Assembly (NCBI GenBank): GCA_003509785.1
Contig: DOMY01000283.1
Span: 13,973-22,687, forward strand
From: Gemmobacter sp.
GTDB lineage: Bacteria > Pseudomonadota > Alphaproteobacteria > Rhodobacterales > Rhodobacteraceae
Direction of reading: 5' to 3'
DNA length: 8,715 nt
The notes under the pieces were generated by a model. That model saw nothing but the letters and a program-made list of their open reading frames with translations. It was not told the origin of the DNA and ran no database searches. The number at the start of each line of letters is the position of its first letter. The first letter of the stretch is position 1. The translations under genes were made by a program, and so were the position numbers. Of the stretch, positions 1 to 6,070 are shown piece after piece.

Positions 1-651
1 AAGCGCGAGATCGTGACCATGGGCCAGCCCGATATCGACCCGCGCGCCCGTGTCGGCCATTATGTGGCCCCGGCAGACTGGAACGCGCTGATTTCGGCGC
101 CCGATGTGGCGGTGATCGACACGCGGAATGATTACGAGGTGCAGATCGGCACGTTTCAGGGCGCGGTGGATCCTGGCACCGCCTCGTTCCGCGAATTTCC
201 GGCCTGGTGGGAGGCGAACAAGGAGCGGTTTCACAACAAGCGCATCGCCATGTTCTGCACCGGCGGCATCCGCTGCGAGAAATCGACGAATTTCCTGCTG
301 GGTCAGGGGATTTCAGAGGTTTACCACCTGCAGGGCGGCATCCTGAAATATCTGGAAGAGGTGCCCGAGCGCGAAAGCCTGTGGGATGGCCAGTGCTATG
401 TCTTTGACCAGCGGGTCAGCGTCGGCCATGGGCTGCAGCCCGGCGATTACGGCAGCTGCCACGCCTGCCGCCGCCCGGTGAGCGCCGAAGACCGCCAGCG
501 CCCGGAATACGAGGATGGCGTGCAGTGCCATCGCTGCGTGGACGAATACAGCGACGCCGATCGGGCCCGGTTCCGCGAACGCAGGCATCAGATGCAACTG
601 GCCGAACAGCGCGGGCAGCGGCATCTGGGCGCCGAACCGCGCGAGCCCTGA
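1..651 (+). CDS. trhO: TrhO-type tRNA uridine(34) hydroxylase, rhodanese family (3' part; 5' end lies outside the window)
   Basis: TrhO (formerly YceA) carries out oxygen-dependent hydroxylation of U34 in the anticodon of certain tRNAs, the first step towards mo5U/cmo5U wobble bases; it is cytosolic. The reading frame is open from base 1 and begins KREIVTMG, a sequence typical of the middle of TrhO, so roughly the first 100 residues lie upstream. The GTG at 13 and ATG at 19 are internal codons, not starts. A rhodanese domain is visible: DTRNDYE near bases 118-138, and the active loop [10 protein letters not shown] with its Cys codon at 256-258. Next comes the family's C-terminal Cys cluster, two CxxC pairs at 457-468 and 526-537 that probably bind a metal. 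The tail after about base 540 is charged and not recognisable. The gene converges on the hydrolase at 723-1454 and is followed by a putative terminator. Family assignment is firm; the role is from family knowledge. Confidence 0.93.
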   Translation, partial: KREIVTMGQPDIDPRARVGHYVAPADWNALISAPDVAVIDTRNDYEVQIGTFQGAVDPGTASFREFPAWWEANKERFHNKRIAMFCTGGIRCEKSTNFLLGQGISEVYHLQGGILKYLEEVPERESLWDGQCYVFDQRVSVGHGLQPGDYGSCHACRRPVSAEDRQRPEYEDGVQCHRCVDEYSDADRARFRERRHQMQLAEQRGQRHLGAEPREP

Positions 652-660
652 GCCGGGCGG

Positions 661-687
661 GCCCGCGGGTGGCGGGCAAAAGTTTTT
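661..687 (+). terminator. Putative intrinsic terminator of trhO
   Basis: A 6-bp all-GC stem (gcccgc at 661-666 pairing with gcgggc at 672-677, loop gggtg) starts 9 bases after the trhO stop. It is followed by aaaag and then five T at 683-687. The T run is a little further from the stem than usual, so efficiency is uncertain. The first AT-rich palindrome overlaps its 3' side. Confidence 0.5.
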
Positions 688-719
688 GAAAACTTTGCAA
701 ATTCCTTCGAAGGAATTTG
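679..719. repeat. Pair of AT-rich palindromes between convergent genes
   Basis: Two inverted repeats lie back to back. The first is aaagtttt (679-686), a 2-base centre, then aaaacttt (689-696). The second is a perfect 22-base palindrome at 698-719, whose core half is aaattccttc. The block is strikingly AT-rich against its GC-rich surroundings and ends 3 bases before the hydrolase stop codon on the - strand. On the - strand the second palindrome is followed by caaagtttt, so it may serve as a terminator for the hydrolase gene. From memory, similar spacers recur between genes in Rhodobacteraceae; this needs a genome search. It could equally be a protein-binding site or a REP-like element. Confidence 0.6.
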
Positions 720-722
720 GCA

Positions 723-1454
723 TCAGCCGCTTCGCCCGATGGCAAGCCTGAGGGCGGCACCAAAGCTCAGCCCCGGATCAAAGCGCCCGGTCCGCAGGAA
801 CAGCAGGGTCTGCGCAATCACCTGCGGGTCCATCATCATGAACGTATGGGTCACGGGCAGGGTGATGTGATCGGCCATCCCGGCCACGCGGGTGGATTGC
901 ACGGTCACCTTGCCATCATCCGCACCCGGCAGGATCGCGGAATAGACCGGGTTCAGCGACCGGGCGCCTGCGATCACGCCCAGTTCGAAATCGGGCAGCG
1001 GCAGGGCCAGTGGCACAGATCCGGCGCCGGTGCCCAGCTGCACCCCTGCCGGGCCGTTGATCCATTCAAAGGCGCCCAGATGCCCGAAGGCATCCACGAT
1101 TTCCGATCCGTGGTTGGGCGGCCCCAGCATCACCACACGGCCCGCCGCGCCCGGATGATCCGCCAGCCACAGCCGCAGCAGGATGCCGCCCATCGAATGG
1201 GTCACGAAATGCACCGGCCCGGGCGGGCATTGCGCCACGCCCTGCCCCACCACATCCACCAGATCGCGGATTGGTGCCTGGGTCGAGGGATAGCCCTGAT
1301 TGACCACGGTATAGCCCTGCCGCCCCAGCGCCAGTTCCATCACCACCAGCGAGGTTTCGCTGCGGGCCAGCCCGTGCAGCAGCACCACGCAACCGGCCTG
1401 CGCGGCCAGAGGGGCGAAAGCGAAAATCAGGAAAGCGGCAAGGATTTTCCACAT
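723..1454 (-). CDS. Secreted alpha/beta hydrolase (lipase/esterase-like)
   Basis: This 243-residue alpha/beta-fold serine hydrolase probably acts outside the cytoplasm on an ester or thioester substrate that cannot be named from sequence. Residues 1-20 form a signal peptide (MWK, a hydrophobic core, then AAQA before Gly21-Cys22). QAGC is a poor lipobox because Gln stands at -3, so type I cleavage is more likely than lipidation. The oxyanion region is LLHG (25-28), the nucleophile elbow is THSMGG with Ser87, and the likely acid and base are Asp179 or Asp180 (PGADDGK) and His203 (VTHTFM). GPPNHGSE (111-118) resembles the PGAP1/DUF676-like and LipA-like lipases. The start is the Met that opens the signal peptide; the frame stays open upstream to 1880, but only because it lies antisense to the Nudix gene. 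The gene is divergent from that gene, with 63 bases between their starts. Confidence 0.85.
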   Translation of the reverse strand: MWKILAAFLIFAFAPLAAQAGCVVLLHGLARSETSLVVMELALGRQGYTVVNQGYPSTQAPIRDLVDVVGQGVAQCPPGPVHFVTHSMGGILLRLWLADHPGAAGRVVMLGPPNHGSEIVDAFGHLGAFEWINGPAGVQLGTGAGSVPLALPLPDFELGVIAGARSLNPVYSAILPGADDGKVTVQSTRVAGMADHITLPVTHTFMMMDPQVIAQTLLFLRTGRFDPGLSFGAALRLAIGRSG

Positions 1455-1517
1455 GGGGCCAGTCTGCCGCCTTCGCGCCCCATGGACAAGCGCGCGCCAT
1501 TGCGACAGCCTTGCGGC

Positions 1518-1964
1518 ATGAAACCTCAAAGCCCCCGCCTGGCCACCCGCGCGCTGATCCTGCAGGACGACCGCCTGCTGCTGGTCAATGCCTTTCCCAT
1601 CGGCAAATCCGATCTTTGGTGCGCGCCCGGCGGCGGGGTGGAGCGGGGCCGGGGCCTGCCCGCCAATCTGGCCCGCGAGGTGTTCGAGGAAACCGGGCTG
1701 ACGGTGGCCGTGGGGGAGCCGGCGCTGATCAATGAATTTCATGATCCGCATGGCACCTTTCATCAGGTGGATATCTATTTCCGCTGCACCATCACCGCAG
1801 GGCAGCTGCGCGACGACTGGCGTGACCCCGAAGGCATCGTGACCGAGCGGCGGTTCTTCAGCCGGGCGGAACTGGGCCACATCCGGTTCAAGCCCGACAG
1901 CCTGCCCGCCGCCGCCTGGGGCGAGGGCATCCTGTATGACCCGTTGGAGCCGATCGTGCGATGA
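1518..1964 (+). CDS. Nudix hydrolase with an altered Nudix box
   Basis: This 148-residue single-domain Nudix protein would be expected to hydrolyse a nucleoside diphosphate linked to another group, in the cytosol with a divalent metal; the substrate is unknown. The beta-strand region [14 protein letters not shown] (10-23) leads to WCAPGGG (34-40). The Nudix box spans 39-61: Gly39, five residues, Arg45 where Glu is normal, then RE at 53-54, EE at 57-58 and Gly60-Leu61. The metal-binding REVFEE core is intact. The first box Glu is replaced, so activity is likely but not certain. The ATG at 1518 is chosen because the fold begins about 8 residues in; the frame is open far upstream, but only antisense to the hydrolase. 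No clear Shine-Dalgarno precedes it. The stop overlaps the next gene's start as ATGA (1961-1964), indicating translational coupling. Confidence 0.88.
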   Translation: MKPQSPRLATRALILQDDRLLLVNAFPIGKSDLWCAPGGGVERGRGLPANLAREVFEETGLTVAVGEPALINEFHDPHGTFHQVDIYFRCTITAGQLRDDWRDPEGIVTERRFFSRAELGHIRFKPDSLPAAAWGEGILYDPLEPIVR

Positions 1965-2467
1965 GCCGGGCCTTCGTCAAGGAAGATGGCACGGATCTGG
2001 CGCCACTGCCCGACCTGCCGGTGTCGCCGCATCCGAACTATGTTACCCCGCGCGGGCTGGCGACGCTGCAGGCGCGGTTGCTGGCGGTGCAGGGGGAACT
2101 GGCCGCTTTGCGCGCCCGGCCGGACCGGCTGGACAAGCAGCCAGAGGCGGCGGCAGAGCGCGATATCCGCTATCTGGAGGCGCGGCTGCGGTCCGCCATC
2201 GCCATTGATCCGGCCAGCCACAGCGGCGATGCCGTGGCCTTTGGCCATCGGGTGACCGTGGCGGATGAAGAGGGGCGGCAGGCCCGGTACGAAATCACCG
2301 GCGAGGATGAGGCCGATGCAGGCCTGGGCCGCATTGCCCCACATGCACCGCTGGCCCGCGCGCTGATCGGGGCCGAGGTGGGGGATCAGGTGATCTGGCG
2401 CCGCCCATCCGGGGCCGTGAGACTGGATATTCTGGACATAGGCCTGCCCGATGATCCGCGATCTTGA
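1961..2467 (+). CDS. GreA/GreB-family transcription factor with a short coiled coil
   Basis: This 168-residue protein resembles Gre factors, which enter the RNA polymerase secondary channel and stimulate cleavage of backtracked RNA. The C-terminal FKBP-like domain is clear: VAFGHRVTV (92-100), ITGEDEADA (112-120), then [15 protein letters not shown] (130-144), all matching the GreA/GreB C-terminal pattern. The N-terminus (1-26) is a proline-rich lead-in ending [11 protein letters not shown]. The expected helical hairpin, about 32-82, is by my hand alignment some 15 residues shorter than in E. coli GreA. The acidic tip pair of GreA (Asp41, Glu44) has no obvious counterpart at the matching place, although acidic residues lie nearby (D55, D58, E62, E66). 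It may therefore be an atypical or regulatory Gre-like protein rather than a standard cleavage factor. It overlaps the Nudix gene by 4 bases and the GNAT gene by 17. Confidence 0.82.
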   Translation: MSRAFVKEDGTDLAPLPDLPVSPHPNYVTPRGLATLQARLLAVQGELAALRARPDRLDKQPEAAAERDIRYLEARLRSAIAIDPASHSGDAVAFGHRVTVADEEGRQARYEITGEDEADAGLGRIAPHAPLARALIGAEVGDQVIWRRPSGAVRLDILDIGLPDDPRS

Positions 2468-2939
2468 TCCCCAGGCCGACCGCGCGGCGGTCGAGTCGCT
2501 GTTTCTGGCGGCCGCCGACTACATCGCGCTGGAAACCGGCCTGCCGGTGGATGGCACGCAAGCGGATGATTTCTTTGCCGATGCCCCGCCGGGGATCGAC
2601 CCGGCCACCAGCCTGCGGCTGGGGTTGTTCGGCCCTGCGGGGCTGGAAGGGCTGGCCGAGGTGGCCTTCGGCTTTCCCGATCCGCAGGATGCCTATATCG
2701 GCCTCATGCTGTTTGGGGCCATGGCGCGCGGCAATGGTGGCGGTGCGCGCCTGCTGCGAGGGATCGAAAGCCGGGCCCGGCAGCGGGGGGCCACCCGCCT
2801 GCTGCTGGCGGTGCTGGAGGCCAACCCCAAGGGCCGTGCCTTCTGGCAGCGCGAGGGGTTTGCAGTGGAGCAGAGCTTCCCCGAGACGGATATGGGGCTG
2901 CGCCGCCATATCCGCCACCGGATGCTGAAGGCGCTTTAG
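2451..2939 (+). CDS. GNAT-family N-acetyltransferase
   Basis: This 162-residue single-domain protein would transfer an acetyl group from acetyl-CoA to an amine on an unidentified small molecule or protein. The acetyl-CoA-binding motif A is seen as IGLMLFGAMARGNGGGARLL (83-102), where RGNGGGA corresponds to the R/Q-x-x-G-x-G/A loop. Motif B is NPKGRAFWQREGF (125-137), the usual N-x-x-A-x-x-F/Y-x-x-x-GF ending. The N-terminal part (9-45) looks like the variable substrate-binding helices. The ATG at 2451 lies inside the end of the Gre-like gene and has no good ribosome binding site of its own, so expression probably depends on coupling to upstream translation. The stop TAG shares bases with the stop of aglA on the other strand. 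Family is secure; substrate unknown. Confidence 0.87.
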   Translation: MIRDLDPQADRAAVESLFLAAADYIALETGLPVDGTQADDFFADAPPGIDPATSLRLGLFGPAGLEGLAEVAFGFPDPQDAYIGLMLFGAMARGNGGGARLLRGIESRARQRGATRLLLAVLEANPKGRAFWQREGFAVEQSFPETDMGLRRHIRHRMLKAL

Positions 2940-4546
2940 CCCGCCGCTGCCTCTGCACCACAGCGGGTCCAGACCCAGCCGCAAGGCGCCAGCGTCAGCG
3001 TGCCTGCGGCCAGTGTCGCGCCGTCTTGTGGGCCATCCAGTGCCGTCAGGCCCGCAACCGGCACCTCCTGCGCCTTGTCGGACAGGTTGAACAGGCACAG
3101 AACAGATCCTTCTGCCGTATCGCGCCGGAAGGCCAGCAGCGGTTCCGGCACATCGAAGAAGGTGCTGCGGCCCACGCGCAGCGCAGATCCCTGGCGCCAG
3201 GCCAGCAGCGCGCGATAGGTTTCCAGCACCGATCCCGCCACGCCCTCCTGCGCCATCACATTGCGCGCCAGTTGCGGCGCCTTCACCGGCAACCAGGGCG
3301 TGCCGCCGGTAAAGCCGCCCTGCGCCGTGCCATCCCAGACCATCGGGGTACGGCAGCCATCGCGGCCCTTGTAATCAGGCCAGAACTTGAAGCCGGGCGG
3401 ATCGGTCAGCTCGTGAAACTCGATGTCGGTTTCGGTCTGGCCCAGTTCCTCGCCCTGATAGAGGCAGATCGAGCCTTCAAAGCTCAGCAGCAGCGCCGCC
3501 GCCAGCCGGGCCACGGCATCGGTGCTGCCATAGTTTTCCCACCGCGTCGCATGGCGGATCACATCGTGGTTGGAAAAAGCCCACATCGGCCAGCCCTCGG
3601 GCGCGGCCTTGAAGAAGCCCTCCACCCGACTGCGGAAATGGCTCTGGCTGAATTTTGGCCCCAGCAGATCAAAGCTGTAGGCCATGTGAAGGCGGCCATC
3701 GCTGGTATATTCTTCCATGATCTTCAGGGCGCGGCGCGGATTGTCGCCCACCTCGCCCACCATGGTGCGATTGTCGTATTCATCCAGCAGGACGCGCATC
3801 CGGGCCAGGAAATCCAGATTTTCCGGCCGGGTCTTGGAATATTCGTGGTCCTGCATTTCGTAGGGGTTCACCGCCGGAAGATTGTCTTCCGTCGGTTCCG
3901 GCCCGTTGTCGCGCAGCTTCGGATCGTGGAAATAGTAATTCACCGTATCCAGCCGGAAGCCATCCACCCCGCGATCCAGCCAGAAGCGCAGCACCGAAAG
4001 CGCCCAATCCTGCACCTCGGGGTTGTGAAAGTTCAGATCGGGCTGCGAAGGCAGGAAGTTGTGCAGGTAATACTGCCGCCGCCTTGTATCCCATTCCCAG
4101 GCGCTGCCCCCAAAGACCGACAGCCAGTTGTTGGGCGGGCTGCCATCGGGTTTGGCATCGGCCCAGACATACCAATCGGCCTTGGCACTGTCGCGCGCGC
4201 GGCGGCTGTCGGCAAAGAACGGGTGCTGATCCGAGGAATGGCTGATGACCTGATCAATAATGACCTTCAGCCCCAGATCATGCGCCCGCGCCACCAGCGT
4301 GTCAAAATCCTCCAGCGTGCCGAACAGCGGGTCGATGTCGCAGTAATCGGACACGTCATAGCCCATATCGGCCATCGGGCTGCGAAACACCGGCGAAAGC
4401 CAGATCGCATCGGCACCTAGCCGGGCCACATGATCCAGCCGGTGGGTGATGCCCTTCAGATCACCGATGCCGTCATCATCCGAATCCTGAAACGACCGGG
4501 GGTAGATCTGATAAACCACCGCACCCCGCCACCAGTCACCACCCAT
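2936..4546 (-). CDS. aglA: GH13 alpha-glucosidase, AglA-like (GH13_23 type)
   Basis: This 536-residue glycoside hydrolase releases glucose from the non-reducing ends of short alpha-glucosides; with no signal peptide it is expected to be cytosolic. The TIM barrel starts at once (WWRGAVVYQIYPRSF, 5-19), followed by a metal-binding loop DSDDDGIGDLKGI (21-33). Catalytic residues are Asp200 (nucleophile, GFRLDTVN), Glu265 (acid/base, VGEVGD) and Asp328 (FSNHD). Region I is DQVISH (98-103), with Ser where many GH13 enzymes have Asn. QPDLN (168-172) is the signature of the oligo-1,6-glucosidase branch. Thr201 right after the nucleophile, instead of Val, goes with alpha-1,4 preference in characterised relatives. 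A small C-terminal beta domain follows from about 460. The ATG at 4546 has a GGAGG 5 bases upstream. No agl ABC transporter or regulator adjoins it. It converges on the GNAT gene with a 4-base overlap. Confidence 0.95.
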   Translation of the reverse strand: MGGDWWRGAVVYQIYPRSFQDSDDDGIGDLKGITHRLDHVARLGADAIWLSPVFRSPMADMGYDVSDYCDIDPLFGTLEDFDTLVARAHDLGLKVIIDQVISHSSDQHPFFADSRRARDSAKADWYVWADAKPDGSPPNNWLSVFGGSAWEWDTRRRQYYLHNFLPSQPDLNFHNPEVQDWALSVLRFWLDRGVDGFRLDTVNYYFHDPKLRDNGPEPTEDNLPAVNPYEMQDHEYSKTRPENLDFLARMRVLLDEYDNRTMVGEVGDNPRRALKIMEEYTSDGRLHMAYSFDLLGPKFSQSHFRSRVEGFFKAAPEGWPMWAFSNHDVIRHATRWENYGSTDAVARLAAALLLSFEGSICLYQGEELGQTETDIEFHELTDPPGFKFWPDYKGRDGCRTPMVWDGTAQGGFTGGTPWLPVKAPQLARNVMAQEGVAGSVLETYRALLAWRQGSALRVGRSTFFDVPEPLLAFRRDTAEGSVLCLFNLSDKAQEVPVAGLTALDGPQDGATLAAGTLTLAPCGWVWTRCGAEAAAG

Positions 4547-4550
4547 GCCG

Positions 4551-4556
4551 TCCTCC
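4551..4556 (-). promoter_or_regulatory. Ribosome binding site of aglA
   Basis: GGAGGA on the - strand, 4 bases before the ATG at 4546. It supports this start over any further downstream. Confidence 0.75.
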
Positions 4557-4738
4557 GCCTGTCTGCCCTGAAATGTTTGCGGTAACGATGAGCCGGATCG
4601 TCAGCTGCCGCAAGGCAGGTTGGCGCAGTTCACAAAGCTTTTGCAATGGGCCGCCGGGATGGTGGCAGGCGCGGATATGGGCGGGGCAGGCGCGGCGGCC
4701 AAGGGTGCCAAAGCATGGGCATAAATTCATGGTCCTGC

Positions 4739-4777
4739 ATCACGTTTCGGCATTGTGCGCATCACAATAATCACATT
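4739..4777. promoter_or_regulatory. Operator-like repeats upstream of the MFS pair
   Basis: A perfect inverted repeat attgtg-N5-cacaat occupies 4752-4768. The word atcac occurs three times in the same orientation, at 4739-4743, 4761-4765 and 4770-4774, with starts 22 and 9 bases apart. The inverted repeat lies about 60 bases before the MFS start codon, a usual distance for a repressor or activator site. The regulator is not in the window and its family cannot be told from the site. Confidence 0.4.
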
Positions 4778-4816
4778 GACCCCGCCCGGCCGCCGCCGCA
4801 CCCTGCGCCATAACCC

Positions 4817-4820
4817 GGAG
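4817..4820 (+). promoter_or_regulatory. Ribosome binding site of the first MFS gene
   Basis: GGAG with an 8-base spacer before the ATG at 4829, which supports that start. Confidence 0.6.
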
Positions 4821-4828
4821 CGCGCATC

Positions 4829-6070
4829 ATGACCAAGGCCCCCCTTTTCACCCCGATCCTGATCGCGGGTTGTGCCATTCTGCTGCTGAACTTTGCCCTG
4901 AGGGCGAGCTTTGGTGTGTTCCAGATCCCGATCGGGGAAGAATTCGGCTGGCCGCGCGCCGAATTCTCGCTGGCGATTGCCATCCAGAATCTGGCCTGGG
5001 GCATCGGGCAGCCACTGTTCGGCGCCATTGCCGAACGGTTTGGCGACCGGCGGGCGATCGTTGCAGGTGCGGTGCTGTATGCGCTGGGGCTGGTGCTGTC
5101 GGCCTATGCGATGACACCGCTGGAGATGCAGATGTATGAGGTGCTGGTGGGCTTTGGCATCGCGGGCACCGGCTTTGGCGTGGTTCTGGCCGTGGTGGGC
5201 CGGGCTGCGGCGCCGGAACACCGATCCTTGACGCTGGGCATCGCCACCGCCGCCGGTTCGGCCGGGCAGGTGATCGGCGCGCCGCTGGCGGAACTGCTGC
5301 TGCAAAGCTATCCGTGGCAGACGGTGTTCGTGATCTTTGCCTGCATCATCATGGCCACGCTGCTGGCGCTGCCCTTCCTCGGGTCGTCGCAGCTGGCCAG
5401 CAAGCAGGAGCTGGAGGAAAGCCTGGGTTCGGTGCTGAACAAGGCGTTCCGCGACCCGTCTTTCATCATGATCTTCCTGGGCTTCTTTTCCTGCGGCTAT
5501 CAGCTGGCCTTCATCACCGCGCATTTCCCGGCCTTTGTGACCGAGATGTGCGGCCCGATCGACCCGAACGGGCCACTGGCGGCGCTTGGCATTTCCAGCA
5601 CATCGGCGCTGGGGGCGGTGGCCATTGCGGTGATCGGGCTGGCCAATATCGCGGGCACCATCACGGCCGGGATGCTGGGCAAGAAATACACCAAGAAATA
5701 CCTGCTGGCGGGGATCTATACCGCGCGCACCATCGTGGCCGCGCTGTTCATCCTGCTACCGATGACGCCGACCACCGTGCTGCTGTTCTCGCTGGCCATG
5801 GGGTCGTTGTGGCTGGCCACCGTGCCGCTGACCTCTGGCCTTGTCGCGCATATCTACGGGCTGCGCTACATGGGCACGCTGTATGGCTTTGTCTTCCTGT
5901 CGCACCAGATCGGCGGTTTTCTGGGCGTCTGGCTGGGTGGCAAGATGTATGACATCACCGGGGATTACACGCTGGTCTGGTGGATCGGCGTTGGCGTCGG
6001 CGCGTTTTCCGCCATCGTCCACCTGCCGATCCGCGAGGCCCCCTGGGCTGCGAAACCGCAGGCCGCCTGA
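4829..6070 (+). CDS. MFS transporter (YcxA/monocarboxylate-transporter-like)
   Basis: This 413-residue inner-membrane secondary transporter of the major facilitator superfamily has the length and hydrophobic pattern for 12 membrane helices. TM1 carries NFALRASFGVF (21-31), with a buried Arg25 as in the MCT/OFA/YcxA-like branch, followed by IGEEFGWPRAEFSLA (35-49). The MFS loop 2-3 motif A is GAIAERFGDRR (65-75). A hydrophilic central loop (about 186-207, SSQLASKQELEESLG) separates the halves. FLSHQIGGFLGVWLGG (356-371) lies in the late C-terminal half. These traits suggest a small carboxylate or similar organic anion as substrate, but that is inference. It is the first gene after the divergent regulatory region, and its stop codon shares a base with the start of the second MFS gene, so the two are almost certainly co-transcribed. 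Confidence 0.9.
   Translation: MTKAPLFTPILIAGCAILLLNFALRASFGVFQIPIGEEFGWPRAEFSLAIAIQNLAWGIGQPLFGAIAERFGDRRAIVAGAVLYALGLVLSAYAMTPLEMQMYEVLVGFGIAGTGFGVVLAVVGRAAAPEHRSLTLGIATAAGSAGQVIGAPLAELLLQSYPWQTVFVIFACIIMATLLALPFLGSSQLASKQELEESLGSVLNKAFRDPSFIMIFLGFFSCGYQLAFITAHFPAFVTEMCGPIDPNGPLAALGISSTSALGAVAIAVIGLANIAGTITAGMLGKKYTKKYLLAGIYTARTIVAALFILLPMTPTTVLLFSLAMGSLWLATVPLTSGLVAHIYGLRYMGTLYGFVFLSHQIGGFLGVWLGGKMYDITGDYTLVWWIGVGVGAFSAIVHLPIREAPWAAKPQAA

Larger units (their letters stand above)
4547..4828. promoter_or_regulatory. Divergent intergenic region between aglA and the first MFS gene
   Basis: The 282 bases between the two start codons must carry the promoters for both directions, but I find no convincing -35/-10 pair on either strand. 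Near aglA there is an inverted repeat acgat-N7-atcgt (4585-4601), a 5-bp hairpin ctgcc-gcaa-ggcag (4605-4618) and a short palindrome aaagcttt (4634-4641). The middle is GC-rich and featureless. The part from about 4720 to 4780 is AT-richer and holds the repeats described separately. I see no small ORF with coding character here. Confidence 0.6.

Noticed and set aside
1387..1398. Possible lipobox (QAGC) in the hydrolase signal peptide
   Set aside because: Gln at -3 does not fit the lipobox, where Leu, Val or Ile is usual; type I cleavage after AQA fits better.
717..1517. Upstream in-frame extension of the Nudix gene (about 267 codons)
   Set aside because: It is antisense to the hydrolase gene, has no domain and is His/Gln/Arg rich. 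The Nudix fold is complete from 1518.
3026..4420. 464-codon open frame on the + strand opposite aglA
   Set aside because: It lies wholly antisense to a clear GH13 gene, its translation is rich in His, Arg, Gln and Ile with no domain, and such mirror frames are expected from GC-rich codon bias.
4585..4618. acgat-N7-atcgt repeat and a 5-bp hairpin upstream of aglA
   Set aside because: Short enough to arise by chance in 282 bases; no matching second copy and no promoter elements placed around them.
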